From Verrucomicrobiia bacterium (lineage in GTDB: Bacteria > Verrucomicrobiota > Verrucomicrobiia > Palsa-1439), in NCBI GenBank assembly GCA_022072455.1, contig JAJVHY010000004.1, positions 248,001 through 312,000 on the forward strand: a stretch of DNA of 64,000 nt. The letters run 5' to 3'. The notes beneath the pieces are model-generated. The model was not told the DNA's origin and ran no database searches. It was given only the letters and a program-made list of their open reading frames with translations. Shown piece after piece: positions 56,029 through 64,000 of this stretch; the first letter of the stretch is position 1, and every line of letters starts with the position of its first letter. Position numbers and translations under genes: made by a program.

Positions 56029-57302
56029 GTGGGGCAGACTGATTGGGAGGGTTCGGCCGCATCGCTAAATTCCGCGACTGCCTCGTACATCGCGATGATG
56101 TTTTCGGGGGGCACATCCGGCAGGATGTTGTGGACGGTGTTGAAAACGAACCCGCCCCCCGCCGCGAAGATCTCCAGCCGTTCCTGAACGTGCTCCTTCA
56201 CTTGCCGGGGCGTGCCCCGGTTGAGCACCGTGCGCGTGTCGCACCCGCCGCCCCAAAAGGTGATGTCGCGGCCAAACTCGCGTTTCAGCGCGGCTGGCTC
56301 CATCCGGTAACAAGTGGTCTGCACCGGATTGATGATCTCCAACCCGGCCTCGATCAAGTCCGGCAAGTATTCATGGATCGAACCACACGAGTGCAGGAAC
56401 GTGTGCATCTGGCTATGCCGGTGAACATAGTCATACAACTGCGCGTGCCGGCGTTTGAAGAACCGCCGGTACGTGTCGCCAGACATGAACGGGCCGGTAT
56501 CCATCCCCAGATCATCGCCGAAGCGGACGATGTCCACCACGTCACCGACCGCCGCGCAGACTTTCGCCAGCGTGGCCAGATGCACCTCCATCAACGCGTC
56601 GAGCAACTGCTCCACCGCCGCCGGTTCCGCCACGAGATCCATGAGGAAATTATCCATCCGCCGGAGAAACGTGCCCCACTCAAACAGATTGCAGCCGCAC
56701 ACGAGCATGAGGGCGCGGTCGCTGGATTGCCGGAGCGCGAGGGCGTTGGCGCGAAGTCGGCTCCAGAAATCCGGCTGGCCGGCCTGGTCCCACGGACTGT
56801 GCGCGAGCGCCGCCCAATGCACGAGCTTCATCGCCGCCGGCAAGGCTTTCCGAATATCAGCGGGATAACCGTCTACCCACGGGAAACAAGTCTGATCGAA
56901 GAAATTCATATCCGGCAACTGGGTCGCGATCTCGGTGCCATCCGGTGCGACCGTATTCCAGCCACCGCCCGGCATCGGTCGCGGATGAAACCACGCCGGA
57001 TATTGCGCCGCGCTGCCGTCAAACAAGGTGACATCGTACCAGTCGCCGGCTTGCGTATTGAAGGTGCGTCCTACGTCCACAACATCAATCTGGAATCGGT
57101 CGAGGATCGCGTCTTCCGGCTGCGCGAGCTGTTGCACCACGTCGTAAACGCGCGTGTGCCCGGCGACGAGACCGAGATGCTTTTTCACTCGTCCGTAGGC
57201 GATGGCAGAGATCCCAGAACTCGGCGTCGCTCCCAGATCGATCGGTACGCGGTCGGGTTGCCGGTGTGCGATGGCCGCCAGAATCCGTTCGCGCGAGTTC
57301 AC
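56025..57302 (-). CDS. URO-D superfamily protein, corrinoid-methyltransferase-like
   Basis: A 425-residue protein of the uroporphyrinogen decarboxylase superfamily. Its FLHSCGSI motif (His304 and Cys306), followed by Cys in WGGGCDTRTVLNRGTP, matches the zinc-binding pattern of the MtaA/MtbA-type corrinoid methyltransferases rather than heme biosynthesis. The GTG start at 57302 is in a GTGA overlap with the fatty acid hydroxylase gene and follows GGAAG. No corrinoid protein or activase gene is in the window. A role in demethylating a methoxylated compound is plausible, but the sequence does not prove it. Confidence 0.7.
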   Translation of the reverse strand: MNSRERILAAIAHRQPDRVPIDLGATPSSGISAIAYGRVKKHLGLVAGHTRVYDVVQQLAQPEDAILDRFQIDVVDVGRTFNTQAGDWYDVTLFDGSAAQYPAWFHPRPMPGGGWNTVAPDGTEIATQLPDMNFFDQTCFPWVDGYPADIRKALPAAMKLVHWAALAHSPWDQAGQPDFWSRLRANALALRQSSDRALMLVCGCNLFEWGTFLRRMDNFLMDLVAEPAAVEQLLDALMEVHLATLAKVCAAVGDVVDIVRFGDDLGMDTGPFMSGDTYRRFFKRRHAQLYDYVHRHSQMHTFLHSCGSIHEYLPDLIEAGLEIINPVQTTCYRMEPAALKREFGRDITFWGGGCDTRTVLNRGTPRQVKEHVQERLEIFAAGGGFVFNTVHNILPDVPPENIIAMYEAVAEFSDAAEPSQSVCPT

Positions 57303-58273
57303 TTCTGTTCTTCCGGTAAATTGGCGCCCGTCCCCGCCGGCAAGCCGTCGCGGAAGGTGCCGAACCACTTGTCGAGCGGGATGCCGGACTCGCCGTAATT
57401 GCACTCGAAATACCGGTGATGGAGGTAATGGAAATACGAGCCGGTCGGCAACTTGCCGTTGAGCAGCGGGCCTTCAAATCCATGGTGTCCCGCCGCCGGC
57501 GTCAGCGCGGTGTGTTGCGCATTGAACAGAAAATGAATCGGATGTGAGGGCACAATCCAATGAATCAGCACCACGCTGAAATACAGGAGGTGCTCGACCG
57601 GATGCATGGCCAAACCCGACCACGGACCGGGGTTCACGTTCTTGTGGTGGAGGTAATGGACGTATCTGTAGAGCGGCTTCCAGTGGATCGCCCGGTGAAT
57701 CCAGTAGAAATGAAACTCGCGCCAAAACGGGATCGCACAGAGCCACACCGCGCAGTAAATGGGATGTTCGCGCCAGCTAACGTACGGCACATGATGATTC
57801 GCCGCCGCCCACATGTACCAGACTTCGTACGCCGTCCAGATCGGCACGCCGCTGGCGCAACTCCAGAAAATGTTGTCCCAGAGTTGATCCTTGAAGGTGA
57901 AATTCCGGTCGTTCGTGCGCAACCAGCGCGCGTCGTATTTTCGGTCTGTACCCTGCGCTTTGAAGGTGTAAAGCAACAGATGCCAGCCGCCCGCCACCAT
58001 CCAAATCAACACCAGATTCCGCAAGACCATTTGGGCGATCCAGTCCCACCGGAATTCCGCGCACCGTTCCAAGTCCGGCTGGAAGTAGAACCAGCACACG
58101 ACGGTGATGAGCAGGTAAACTGAATTCCAAGGCCACAGAAATCCCGGATACGAGAGCAGCCATTTCGCGAGGTCTTTGGCGCGCGGCGGCCAAGCGAATA
58201 CCGGCGCATATTTCACCGGATAATCGGGCCGCCATTCCCCCTTCGCGTTGCGGATTCCGGAATCGGAGCTCAT
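57299..58273 (-). CDS. Fatty acid hydroxylase / sterol desaturase superfamily membrane protein
   Basis: A 324-residue integral membrane protein with helices at about 45-65, 85-105, 150-175 and 225-245. The His boxes of the di-iron FA_hydroxylase family are complete: HRAIH, HYLHH, HPVEHLLYF-type and HYLHHRYFECNYG. The family inserts or removes O2-derived groups on lipid chains, sterols or carotenoids. It overlaps the Gfo/Idh/MocA gene and the URO-D-like gene by 4 bases each. Finding such an enzyme inside a sugar-metabolism operon is unusual; substrate unknown. Confidence 0.85.
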   Translation of the reverse strand: MSSDSGIRNAKGEWRPDYPVKYAPVFAWPPRAKDLAKWLLSYPGFLWPWNSVYLLITVVCWFYFQPDLERCAEFRWDWIAQMVLRNLVLIWMVAGGWHLLLYTFKAQGTDRKYDARWLRTNDRNFTFKDQLWDNIFWSCASGVPIWTAYEVWYMWAAANHHVPYVSWREHPIYCAVWLCAIPFWREFHFYWIHRAIHWKPLYRYVHYLHHKNVNPGPWSGLAMHPVEHLLYFSVVLIHWIVPSHPIHFLFNAQHTALTPAAGHHGFEGPLLNGKLPTGSYFHYLHHRYFECNYGESGIPLDKWFGTFRDGLPAGTGANLPEEQK

Positions 58274-59532
58274 GGGTGGAGCATAGTCGAATCGCCAAGA
58301 CTGCGGAAGAATGAACGTGAGCGCGGTCGCAACCTTCCGGCATCGGTAGCCAAAGACTGGGCTTCGGGTCGCCCTCGTTGCAAGTTCACAATCCGCGCCA
58401 GTTTTTTCCAGTAGGCGCCAACCTCCACCACCCGATTCGAATTCATGGCTTGATCAATAGCAAAGCAGGTTGCTGCCGAGGCGAAAGCGTCGTCCATTCC
58501 GGTGGCGGGGGGCCGGCGTTTGAGCATGCTGTCGGCCAGTTCCGTGGCCAGCACCTCGTCGCCACCGCCGTGCCCGCCGCTGGCACCCGCGTCCAAGCGC
58601 TGGAGAGGTTCGTCGAACCCAACCCGCCGCAGCTCGATCGTGCCGGCAAAGACATCCGCGCGAATGGCGCCTTCTGAACCCAAAATATACATGCGCCGTT
58701 CGGAGATTCCCGCATGGCAGTTGGCGTGGAACGTGGCGCGGACACCGTTTTCGTATTCGATAATCGCGACTTGGTTATCGACAATGTCCTTGACGGAGGT
58801 GAAGGGGTTAAGCCCGACCAGCCCGCCCCATGTGTAATAGGCCTTTTTCCCGTCCTTATTTTTTCCGAGCCGCCGGCTGTGTCGCTTGTTTTTTGGGAGG
58901 TAGAAATTCAAGCCGCCGAACGAAGCGACGCGGCGGGCGCGACTGCCGGTCATCCAGTTGGCCAGATCGATGTCATGGCAGCACTTTTCCAACAAATGCG
59001 TCCCGGCGTACTTCGTCAGCCGACGCCAATCGCCCATGATGTAGCCGCCATGATTGAAGTCGATCGTCTCATTGAATTCCATGCTGATGATGTCGCCGAT
59101 CACTTTTTCGTCCAGGAGCCGACGGATGGCCCGGTAATGAGGGGAATAACGAAGAGTAAAGCCGATATTGAACATCTTGCCGCTCTGACGCCAGGTGCGG
59201 TACATGTCCAAACAGTCCGCCAGATTCGTCGCTAGAGGTTTTTGGCAGAAGACATCTTTCCCCGCCCGGAATGCATCAATCACCTGGTCGCGGTGAAAAC
59301 AGTTCCAGGAAGCGATCATGACCCAATTGATATCAGGCGCGGCCAGCAAGGATTGATGGTCCGGATAGACGGTGGCTTGCTTGCCGGCCAGCTTGACTGC
59401 GGCTTTCACGGAGCGCGGGTCCGGATCGAAGATCCCGCGTATCTGCAGACGGGCATCCTTTTTCAGCAGCAGTGACGCCACACCCCGGCCCGCGGACCCA
59501 GCTCCAATCAATCCAATTCCAATCGTTTTCAT
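58270..59532 (-). CDS. Gfo/Idh/MocA family oxidoreductase
   Basis: A 420-residue NAD(P)-dependent dehydrogenase of the glucose-fructose oxidoreductase/inositol dehydrogenase type. The Rossmann motif GLIGAGSAGRG starts at about residue 6. The usual E-K-P motif reads C-Q-K-P-L-A in the expected position. The C-terminal beta-sheet domain contains the ACNGVRATFHANC-type strands. The ATG at 59532 gives the Rossmann motif at the N-terminus; an upstream extension of 16 codons is unlikely. It overlaps the next gene by 4 bases. It probably oxidises a sugar or cyclitol handled by the same operon. Confidence 0.88.
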   Translation of the reverse strand: MKTIGIGLIGAGSAGRGVASLLLKKDARLQIRGIFDPDPRSVKAAVKLAGKQATVYPDHQSLLAAPDINWVMIASWNCFHRDQVIDAFRAGKDVFCQKPLATNLADCLDMYRTWRQSGKMFNIGFTLRYSPHYRAIRRLLDEKVIGDIISMEFNETIDFNHGGYIMGDWRRLTKYAGTHLLEKCCHDIDLANWMTGSRARRVASFGGLNFYLPKNKRHSRRLGKNKDGKKAYYTWGGLVGLNPFTSVKDIVDNQVAIIEYENGVRATFHANCHAGISERRMYILGSEGAIRADVFAGTIELRRVGFDEPLQRLDAGASGGHGGGDEVLATELADSMLKRRPPATGMDDAFASAATCFAIDQAMNSNRVVEVGAYWKKLARIVNLQRGRPEAQSLATDAGRLRPRSRSFFRSLGDSTMLHP

Positions 59533-59645
59533 ATGCAGTTTTACCAAGCAAATCGCCGGCCGAAGTCCGTGCCGGCGCATACGTGTGAATGATCGAGGAC
59601 GTAGAAGCGCCGGGGGGACATTTCGTCAAACCGGCGCAGGTGATC

Positions 59646-60725
59646 CTACGGCCACGGATAGCCGTAGCGGTATCCGTACGGGGAGTCTTTTCCCCTTCCC
59701 GTAGCGTCTTGATCGACGACCGTGGAGGCAATCTCGCGCCCGCCCCGGGCGAAATCCACACGGAAGCTCTCATTTCCCGGCTGCGTATTGTAGACCGGGT
59801 TAAACACCATCTCGTACTCGATGGGCATCAACCTCCAAACGGCACCAATGCCAAGGACTGAGTTGAAGCTTGTCCACGATCCTGACACCGCCACGCCTCC
59901 GGTCGTTGTGCAACTACTCCGGGGTACCCATCGTCCCGACCCCTCCGTGGCAACGACATTCACGCCATCGCCGATGCCATCCTTGCCGAGATGCGGGGTG
60001 TAGTAGGTAATGGGACGGGTTCCGACCATGGTCGGCCCCCAGTAAGAAATGTCGATGGAGAAGATCCGCAACCCGTAATTGAGTCTGTAACTCCACAATC
60101 CCTTCCGTGCACGCGCCGCAATAGTATTACTTGCATCTAAATGGGTCGCGGTGCCGCTCATGCTGTAGTCGCCCGAGTTTTGCCACGACCAGTTGATCCA
60201 ATTGAAAGGGCCACTCACCCTGCTTCGATTGCTGCTGGGACACCAAAGAATGCCCTTCGGCGCCACGAATCGTCCCGCGCCTAGGAAATTATTGGTCGCC
60301 AACAACCCGGTAGCAGTGTCTATAGTGTCGATTCCCGCGTAGTCCCGGTAGAATCGGAAGGCCGTACTCCAAGTATAGCCCGGCTGTCTGCCGAGATAAA
60401 CATAACCATTGGCTGTCGCCAGTCCGCGTGGAAGCCAGTCGTCGTAGTCACTGGCGTAATTCTGTGCGGCGATGTAAAGCTGTCTCTGATTGCTGAGGCA
60501 GGCCACGCGGCGGGCACGCTCTCTGGCTTGGCCGAGAGCGGGAAGAAGCAGCGCGGCGAGCACCGCGATGATCGCGATCACGACCAGCAGTTCGATGAGG
60601 GTGAACCCCGCCACTTTGCGCTTCGACACGGCCAGCGCGGTTGTGAGCCTTTCGTCCAGCCGACTGACCAGCAACCGGACACTTCCTCTTAGCGGCCGCT
60701 GGGCTTCAGCATTCAATCCGATCAT
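59646..60725 (-). CDS. Prepilin-type cleavage/methylation protein (type II secretion pseudopilin-like), downstream copy
   Basis: A 359-residue protein, if the ATG at 60725 is used, following 7 bases after the first prepilin gene. It carries the class III leader [35 protein letters not shown], with cleavage between Gly and Phe and a long helix. The C-terminal domain is of the DUF1559/prepilin-family type seen in numerous copies in Planctomycetes, Lentisphaerae and Verrucomicrobia. A GTG nearer the FTLIE site could be the true start, because the leader is otherwise unusually long. Probably a secretion or surface filament subunit; its relation to the sugar genes is unknown. Confidence 0.72.
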   Translation of the reverse strand: MIGLNAEAQRPLRGSVRLLVSRLDERLTTALAVSKRKVAGFTLIELLVVIAIIAVLAALLLPALGQARERARRVACLSNQRQLYIAAQNYASDYDDWLPRGLATANGYVYLGRQPGYTWSTAFRFYRDYAGIDTIDTATGLLATNNFLGAGRFVAPKGILWCPSSNRSRVSGPFNWINWSWQNSGDYSMSGTATHLDASNTIAARARKGLWSYRLNYGLRIFSIDISYWGPTMVGTRPITYYTPHLGKDGIGDGVNVVATEGSGRWVPRSSCTTTGGVAVSGSWTSFNSVLGIGAVWRLMPIEYEMVFNPVYNTQPGNESFRVDFARGGREIASTVVDQDATGRGKDSPYGYRYGYPWP

Positions 60726-60732
60726 GGCCTCA

Positions 60733-61401
60733 TCACTTCCAATTCGTGATGTCATCCACTGAGTTCGCCTGCGAATTCCAATCATAACTGCTGTCCACGG
60801 AATGCGGCAGATACGTGACGGAATCCGGACCGTAGGACCACAGATCGAACGAAGTCACGTTCACCTGACCGCCCGTGCTGAAACACATTCTAACACCACT
60901 AACATTCAACAAAGCGTAGGTTGCCACGGAACGCACCGGGGACGTACAGTAGTAATTGATGGGTGTGCCCCACGGGTCGACGATCACAGTCATCGATGCC
61001 GTATTCGTCCCGTAGCCCGTGGTGACCAAATTTGTCTGATCCTTACGAAACTGATAGTAACTCTTGGCTCCATTTGTGGGACACAGTTGAGCGACCAAGA
61101 GTCCTGAGTTATTGACCTCCGCCGTGAAGCGGCGGGACTTCTCTGAAGGCTGATTATTGATCCAGGAGATCCGCACTAGCGAACTGGTCGGATAGCGACC
61201 GTAATCGTTTTTGTAATTGTCGATAGCCACCTCCAGTGAAGCAAAGTCCAATTGGAGCTGCGACCTCATCATCTTCTGGTCAACGTACTTCACCGTACCA
61301 ATCAACACCGCCACCAGGGTCAGGATAATCGCCATCACCGCCAACATTTCGATCAGGGTGAACGCACACACCGAACCGCGCACCGTTTCCACCGACTTCA
61401 C
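60733..61401 (-). CDS. Prepilin-type cleavage/methylation protein, upstream copy
   Basis: About 223 residues from a GTG at 61401 (a TTG at 61500 would extend it; both are weak). The leader [27 protein letters not shown] is a class III signal with a cleavable Phe and a long hydrophobic helix. It continues with a [14 protein letters not shown] segment typical of pseudopilin GspG-like proteins. It is the first gene of a run of seven minus-strand genes. The assignment of the start is uncertain, the family call is not. Confidence 0.7.
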   Translation of the reverse strand: MKSVETVRGSVCAFTLIEMLAVMAIILTLVAVLIGTVKYVDQKMMRSQLQLDFASLEVAIDNYKNDYGRYPTSSLVRISWINNQPSEKSRRFTAEVNNSGLLVAQLCPTNGAKSYYQFRKDQTNLVTTGYGTNTASMTVIVDPWGTPINYYCTSPVRSVATYALLNVSGVRMCFSTGGQVNVTSFDLWSYGPDSVTYLPHSVDSSYDWNSQANSVDDITNWK

Positions 61402-61527
61402 GGTGCCACGGCGAAACTGTCGTTGTCGCGCTTTGTTGATCACGATCCTTGCTCGACTCCTGCAGTTGGCTCTGCCACCTTCATTAGTGATCCGTTGCAA
61501 GCTACCATGCGGCGACAGCCTCCTGCC

Positions 61528-61556
61528 TTGACGATTTCATCTATTAGTAGCATGAT
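61528..61556 (+). promoter_or_regulatory. Predicted promoter of araC-type gene, leaderless
   Basis: TTGACG (61528-61533) and CATGAT (61551-61556), 17 bases apart, lie so that transcription would begin at or very near ATG 61563. No ribosome site precedes that ATG. A leaderless transcript is possible; prediction by eye only. Confidence 0.3.
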
Positions 61557-61562
61557 CTGAGC

Positions 61563-62486
61563 ATGCGCCGGCTGGCCACCAAACCGTTGATCCCACTCAT
61601 GCGATTCCGCGATGGCGCGCTGAATCAGCCCCCTTTCATTCATGCCGGGCATGGCGTCTTTGACGGGCAACCGCTGGCGGTGCATCGCCATGATTTTGCC
61701 GAGATTGCCGTCGCGCTCGCGGGCGAAGCGTATCACTTGGAAAATGGCCGATCCTGTCCGTTGCGTCCCGGCGACGTCATTATTATCACAGGCGACACCG
61801 CGCACGGCTTCCTGCAGCCCCGAAAGTTTGAGATTTGCAATGTGGCCTTTCGGCTCCGGGTACTGAAACCCCATCAACCCTGGCTGGGCAAGATCCCGGG
61901 GTATGCCGCGCTGTTCAGACCCCCGCCCGGGAGGCGCAAGCCTGGAACGATTCGTCAACCGCTACACCTCACTCCGCGCGACTTGGGACACGTTGCGGAT
62001 CTGCTGCGCGCCCTGGAGAAGGAGTGCCGGTCGGAGCGCTCGGGCTATGAATCGATGATGACCGGCCTGTTTCTTCAACTCGTTACAGTTTTGGCGCGGG
62101 CCTGCACCCCGGAGCAGGTGACGCAGGGGCCGAACGAGCGGGTTACGGCGGTAATCGGACACATGGAAGAGCACTATGCCGAGAGGTTGACGCTTGCCGA
62201 TCTCGCGAAAGTCACACATGCGTCGCCCAGCACGCTCATGCGGCTCTTTCGCCAGGCCACCGGCGTGTCGCCGGTTGACTATCTGATCCGTACGCGCATC
62301 TGGAAGGCTTGTGAACATCTGGGCAATCCCACCCAATCCATCAAGGATATCGCCTTTGCCGTGGGCTTCAATGACACAAACTATTTCTCGCGCCAGTTCT
62401 ATCGTGTCATGCGCACCGCTCCCAGCAAATACAGGGCCGAGATCCACGGCCCCGGCGCGCCCCGCAGTCCGCTGCATCATCGGTGA
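61563..62486 (+). CDS. AraC family transcriptional regulator
   Basis: A 307-residue regulator. Residues about 20-120 form a cupin-like sugar-binding domain (HAGHGVFDGQPLAVHRHDF, LRPGDVIIITGDTAHGF). The C-terminal 100 residues form the AraC double helix-turn-helix (LTLADLAKVTHASPSTLMRLF, IKDIAFAVGFNDTNYFSRQF). It is divergent from the prepilin genes, from which 61 bases of possible promoter separate it, and it is the natural candidate to control the operon running from 61401 to 54367. The ligand is unknown, probably a sugar. Confidence 0.92.
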   Translation: MRRLATKPLIPLMRFRDGALNQPPFIHAGHGVFDGQPLAVHRHDFAEIAVALAGEAYHLENGRSCPLRPGDVIIITGDTAHGFLQPRKFEICNVAFRLRVLKPHQPWLGKIPGYAALFRPPPGRRKPGTIRQPLHLTPRDLGHVADLLRALEKECRSERSGYESMMTGLFLQLVTVLARACTPEQVTQGPNERVTAVIGHMEEHYAERLTLADLAKVTHASPSTLMRLFRQATGVSPVDYLIRTRIWKACEHLGNPTQSIKDIAFAVGFNDTNYFSRQFYRVMRTAPSKYRAEIHGPGAPRSPLHHR

Positions 62487-62861
62487 TGGCGGGTTGCCCT
62501 CCATTGGAGGAGAATGGAGGTAACGCCAGATGCGAGCCAGACTGCAGCCGGCAAAGGCTGGTTCCGCGTCCGTTGGAGTTGTTGACAACGTCCCGATTAT
62601 CCAAGGCAAACAGATCGCCACACTACCAAACGAAAAAGACACTCCCTTGACTGTCGGGGCGTTTCGCGCAACAAAGCGACAGGACACCGTGGCTACACGA
62701 CATGAGCCTCACTAATTCGCCCCGATCGTCTTTGGCTTGTTGCCGGCAACATCTTCGCTGCACGATTTGGCCGGGAACTTCCAGTCTGGGTTGTCGCAAA
62801 CACCCCGGTCGCGTTCGACCAGCGACGGCTGAACGGTCTGGGTGAGGGTCGTGTATAGGGG
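62487..62861. other. Intergenic region with weak coding traces
   Basis: About 375 bases. On the plus strand a strong GGAGGT ribosome site (62515-62520) sits 8 bases before ATG 62530, opening a 61-codon frame without recognised motifs. On the minus strand a frame ending TAG near 62716 reads ERDRGVCDNPDWKFPAKSCS and similar, which could be a gene tail. Neither is supported beyond this. Confidence 0.3.
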
Positions 62862-63923
62862 CTATCCGTTGACGAGCCGGCGCGCTTCGGTTTCACTCTG
62901 GCACCAACTCATGATGTACAGGCCGTCCGCGCCGACAGCGTCGATGAGCGGCGCAACTTCCGCGGGGGTGACGCCGATGGCTTGCACACTCTTGCCGGCA
63001 GCTTTGATGCGCCGGTAGAGGTCGTACCATTGCGGTGAACCGCCGCCGGGCAGACCGGCTTGCGGTGTCCATTCAATGGCGTCGAGCGGTTCGATTGCCA
63101 ACAGCGCGTCGAGGTGCTGGAGCGCGTTTGTGCCATCGAGGTGATACATCGAGTAATCCAGCCACGCGCATTGTTCGGTCAGCGCCGGGACGACGAATTC
63201 GCGGAACATGTCGGGGCTGATCATGCAGCAGAAATCGCACTGCACCTTCGCGACTTTACCCGGCCCCCACAGGCCAAACGCCGTGAACGTCGTGCCGCCC
63301 CACGGGTCGCGGACGTACGGCAACATCGCGTCGTAGGTCTCGAAGAAGAGTTGGTTGATGCGCGCGATCTGCGCTTTCACCCACTCAGGGCGTTCGAGCA
63401 AATCGATCAGCAGCAACTGGCCGGCGCGGAGCTGGGCGAGCGTGTCGATGTTCTCGATCAGGTCCGGCAAGCCGACCAGATACCGGCCGTGGTTCTCGCG
63501 GACGCCGTGCGCCAACACGTCGATGTGCCGGTGCCACCACGCGCCGGTGCGGTCGAGCTGAAGCGGCGGATGCGTGTCGGGATCGTGGATGACCGGTTCG
63601 TACCAGAGCGTATCCGGCGCCGGGTGACCAATCGCACCGAGAAATAATCCGAGACTGCCCGGCCCGCCGATGCACGTCCAAAACGCCGGGAACGCTGCGC
63701 CGCCACAGTACGTGCGCGACAGATCGTAGAGCGCCCGGTGCGCCCAGTAGTCGGCATCCGTCCAACCGGCGAGGGGCTCACGTACTTCCGGTTTCGGAAT
63801 GTCTTCCCACGGTTTGTCCTTCGGCGCAAACGCGGCCAGGGCGAGGCCGCGATGTTCCCACCACGCGGTCAATGCTTGCCGGGCTTGTGGCCAGTCCGGC
63901 TTCCAGCGGAGGGTGTCAGTCAT
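62862..63923 (-). CDS. URO-D superfamily protein, second copy
   Basis: A 353-residue protein. N-terminal WW-rich segment, then FLGAIGHPAPDTLWYEPVI and the late YSMYHLDGTNALQHLD with DAIEWTPQAGLPGG mark it as a URO-D superfamily member of the type common in PVC genomes next to sugar genes. The zinc HxCG motif of the 56025 copy is absent; HLDG stands in its position, so it belongs to a different subgroup. The start overlaps the stop of the upstream gene by 4 bases (ATGA). Role unknown; a methyl-transfer or sugar-binding function is only a guess. Confidence 0.65.
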   Translation of the reverse strand: MTDTLRWKPDWPQARQALTAWWEHRGLALAAFAPKDKPWEDIPKPEVREPLAGWTDADYWAHRALYDLSRTYCGGAAFPAFWTCIGGPGSLGLFLGAIGHPAPDTLWYEPVIHDPDTHPPLQLDRTGAWWHRHIDVLAHGVRENHGRYLVGLPDLIENIDTLAQLRAGQLLLIDLLERPEWVKAQIARINQLFFETYDAMLPYVRDPWGGTTFTAFGLWGPGKVAKVQCDFCCMISPDMFREFVVPALTEQCAWLDYSMYHLDGTNALQHLDALLAIEPLDAIEWTPQAGLPGGGSPQWYDLYRRIKAAGKSVQAIGVTPAEVAPLIDAVGADGLYIMSWCQSETEARRLVNG

Positions 63924-64000
63924 CTTGGGCCGTATTTCTCGGCGGTGTCGTCGGCGTGGTTGTACACGAGCTTGCCGGCTTTGACGAACGGCGTCGCCAA
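63920..64000 (-). CDS. C-terminal end of an upstream gene (truncated by window edge)
   Basis: The last 26 codons of a reading frame open to the right edge, ending at TGA 63920-63922 in an ATGA overlap with the URO-D gene. The visible tail (TPFVKAGKLVYNHADDTAEK) has no identifiable motif. It shows the URO-D gene is part of a longer minus-strand operon. Confidence 0.5.
   Translation of the reverse strand: MATPFVKAGKLVYNHADDTAEKYGPR

Overview
The window is GC-rich, densely packed bacterial DNA. Several traits point to the PVC superphylum, most likely Verrucomicrobiota or a close relative (Lentisphaerota, Kiritimatiellota): a PEP-CTERM surface protein built from autotransporter-type beta-strand repeats, prepilin-like proteins with a FTLIE cleavage site beside an AraC regulator, many LamG, beta-helix and large glycoside-hydrolase-like proteins, URO-D superfamily proteins, and many stop/start overlaps of 1 to 4 bases. 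No ribosomal marker is present, so the phylum is an inference.

Layout. 1-2540: end of a TonB protein, then ExbB, two ExbD and a coiled-coil protein (proton-driven outer-membrane energisation). 2573-7294: M3 peptidase, zinc-ribbon protein, TPR protein and a ferritin-like protein. 7346-13635 (minus): LamG and beta-helix proteins, a TerB/DUF697 protein with a small membrane protein, and a CBM9-like/serine hydrolase fusion. 13793-34918 (plus): a long carbohydrate locus with a beta-helix protein, SGNH esterase, TIM-barrel glycosidase-like protein, large secreted glycosidase-like protein, two alpha-galactosidases, HpcH/HpaI aldolase, D-2-hydroxyacid dehydrogenase, GH43/130-like beta-propeller, SDR, mutarotase-like protein, PhyH dioxygenase and a LamG/glycosidase giant. 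Most of these genes are translationally coupled. 34899-38216 is the PEP-CTERM repeat protein on the opposite strand.

38473-48150 is mixed and eroded. It has an intact PhyH protein, aspartase, a glycosidase-like protein, tRNA-Arg, SOUL protein and aldo/keto reductase. Among them lie fragments: an M19 dipeptidase N-terminus, MmgE/PrpD and AstE pieces, a 5' piece of tRNA-Ser next to short repeats, a methyltransferase C-terminus, a DNA polymerase IV N-terminus and an SGNH C-terminus. Two of the fragments are fused in frame to unrelated N-termini. A pair of cysteine-rich genes, one only 56 codons long, lies beside the broken tRNA.

48192-54370 (plus) is a compact three-gene group: an unusual alpha/beta-hydrolase plus DegT/DnrJ aminotransferase fusion, a ceramidase-fold/LamG secreted protein without the usual nucleophile motif, and a creatininase-family amidohydrolase. 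54367-61401 (minus) is another coupled group: two prepilin-like proteins, Gfo/Idh/MocA oxidoreductase, a membrane fatty-acid-hydroxylase-type protein, a URO-D/corrinoid-methyltransferase-like protein and a TIM-barrel glycosidase-like protein, with AraC divergent at 61563. A second URO-D family gene and the tail of a further gene close the window.

Taken together the window describes a glycan- and sugar-acid-degrading bacterium. The strongest candidates for something undescribed are the esterase-aminotransferase fusion and its neighbours, the Gfo / fatty-acid-hydroxylase / URO-D / glycosidase operon, and the eroded segment around the truncated tRNA-Ser.
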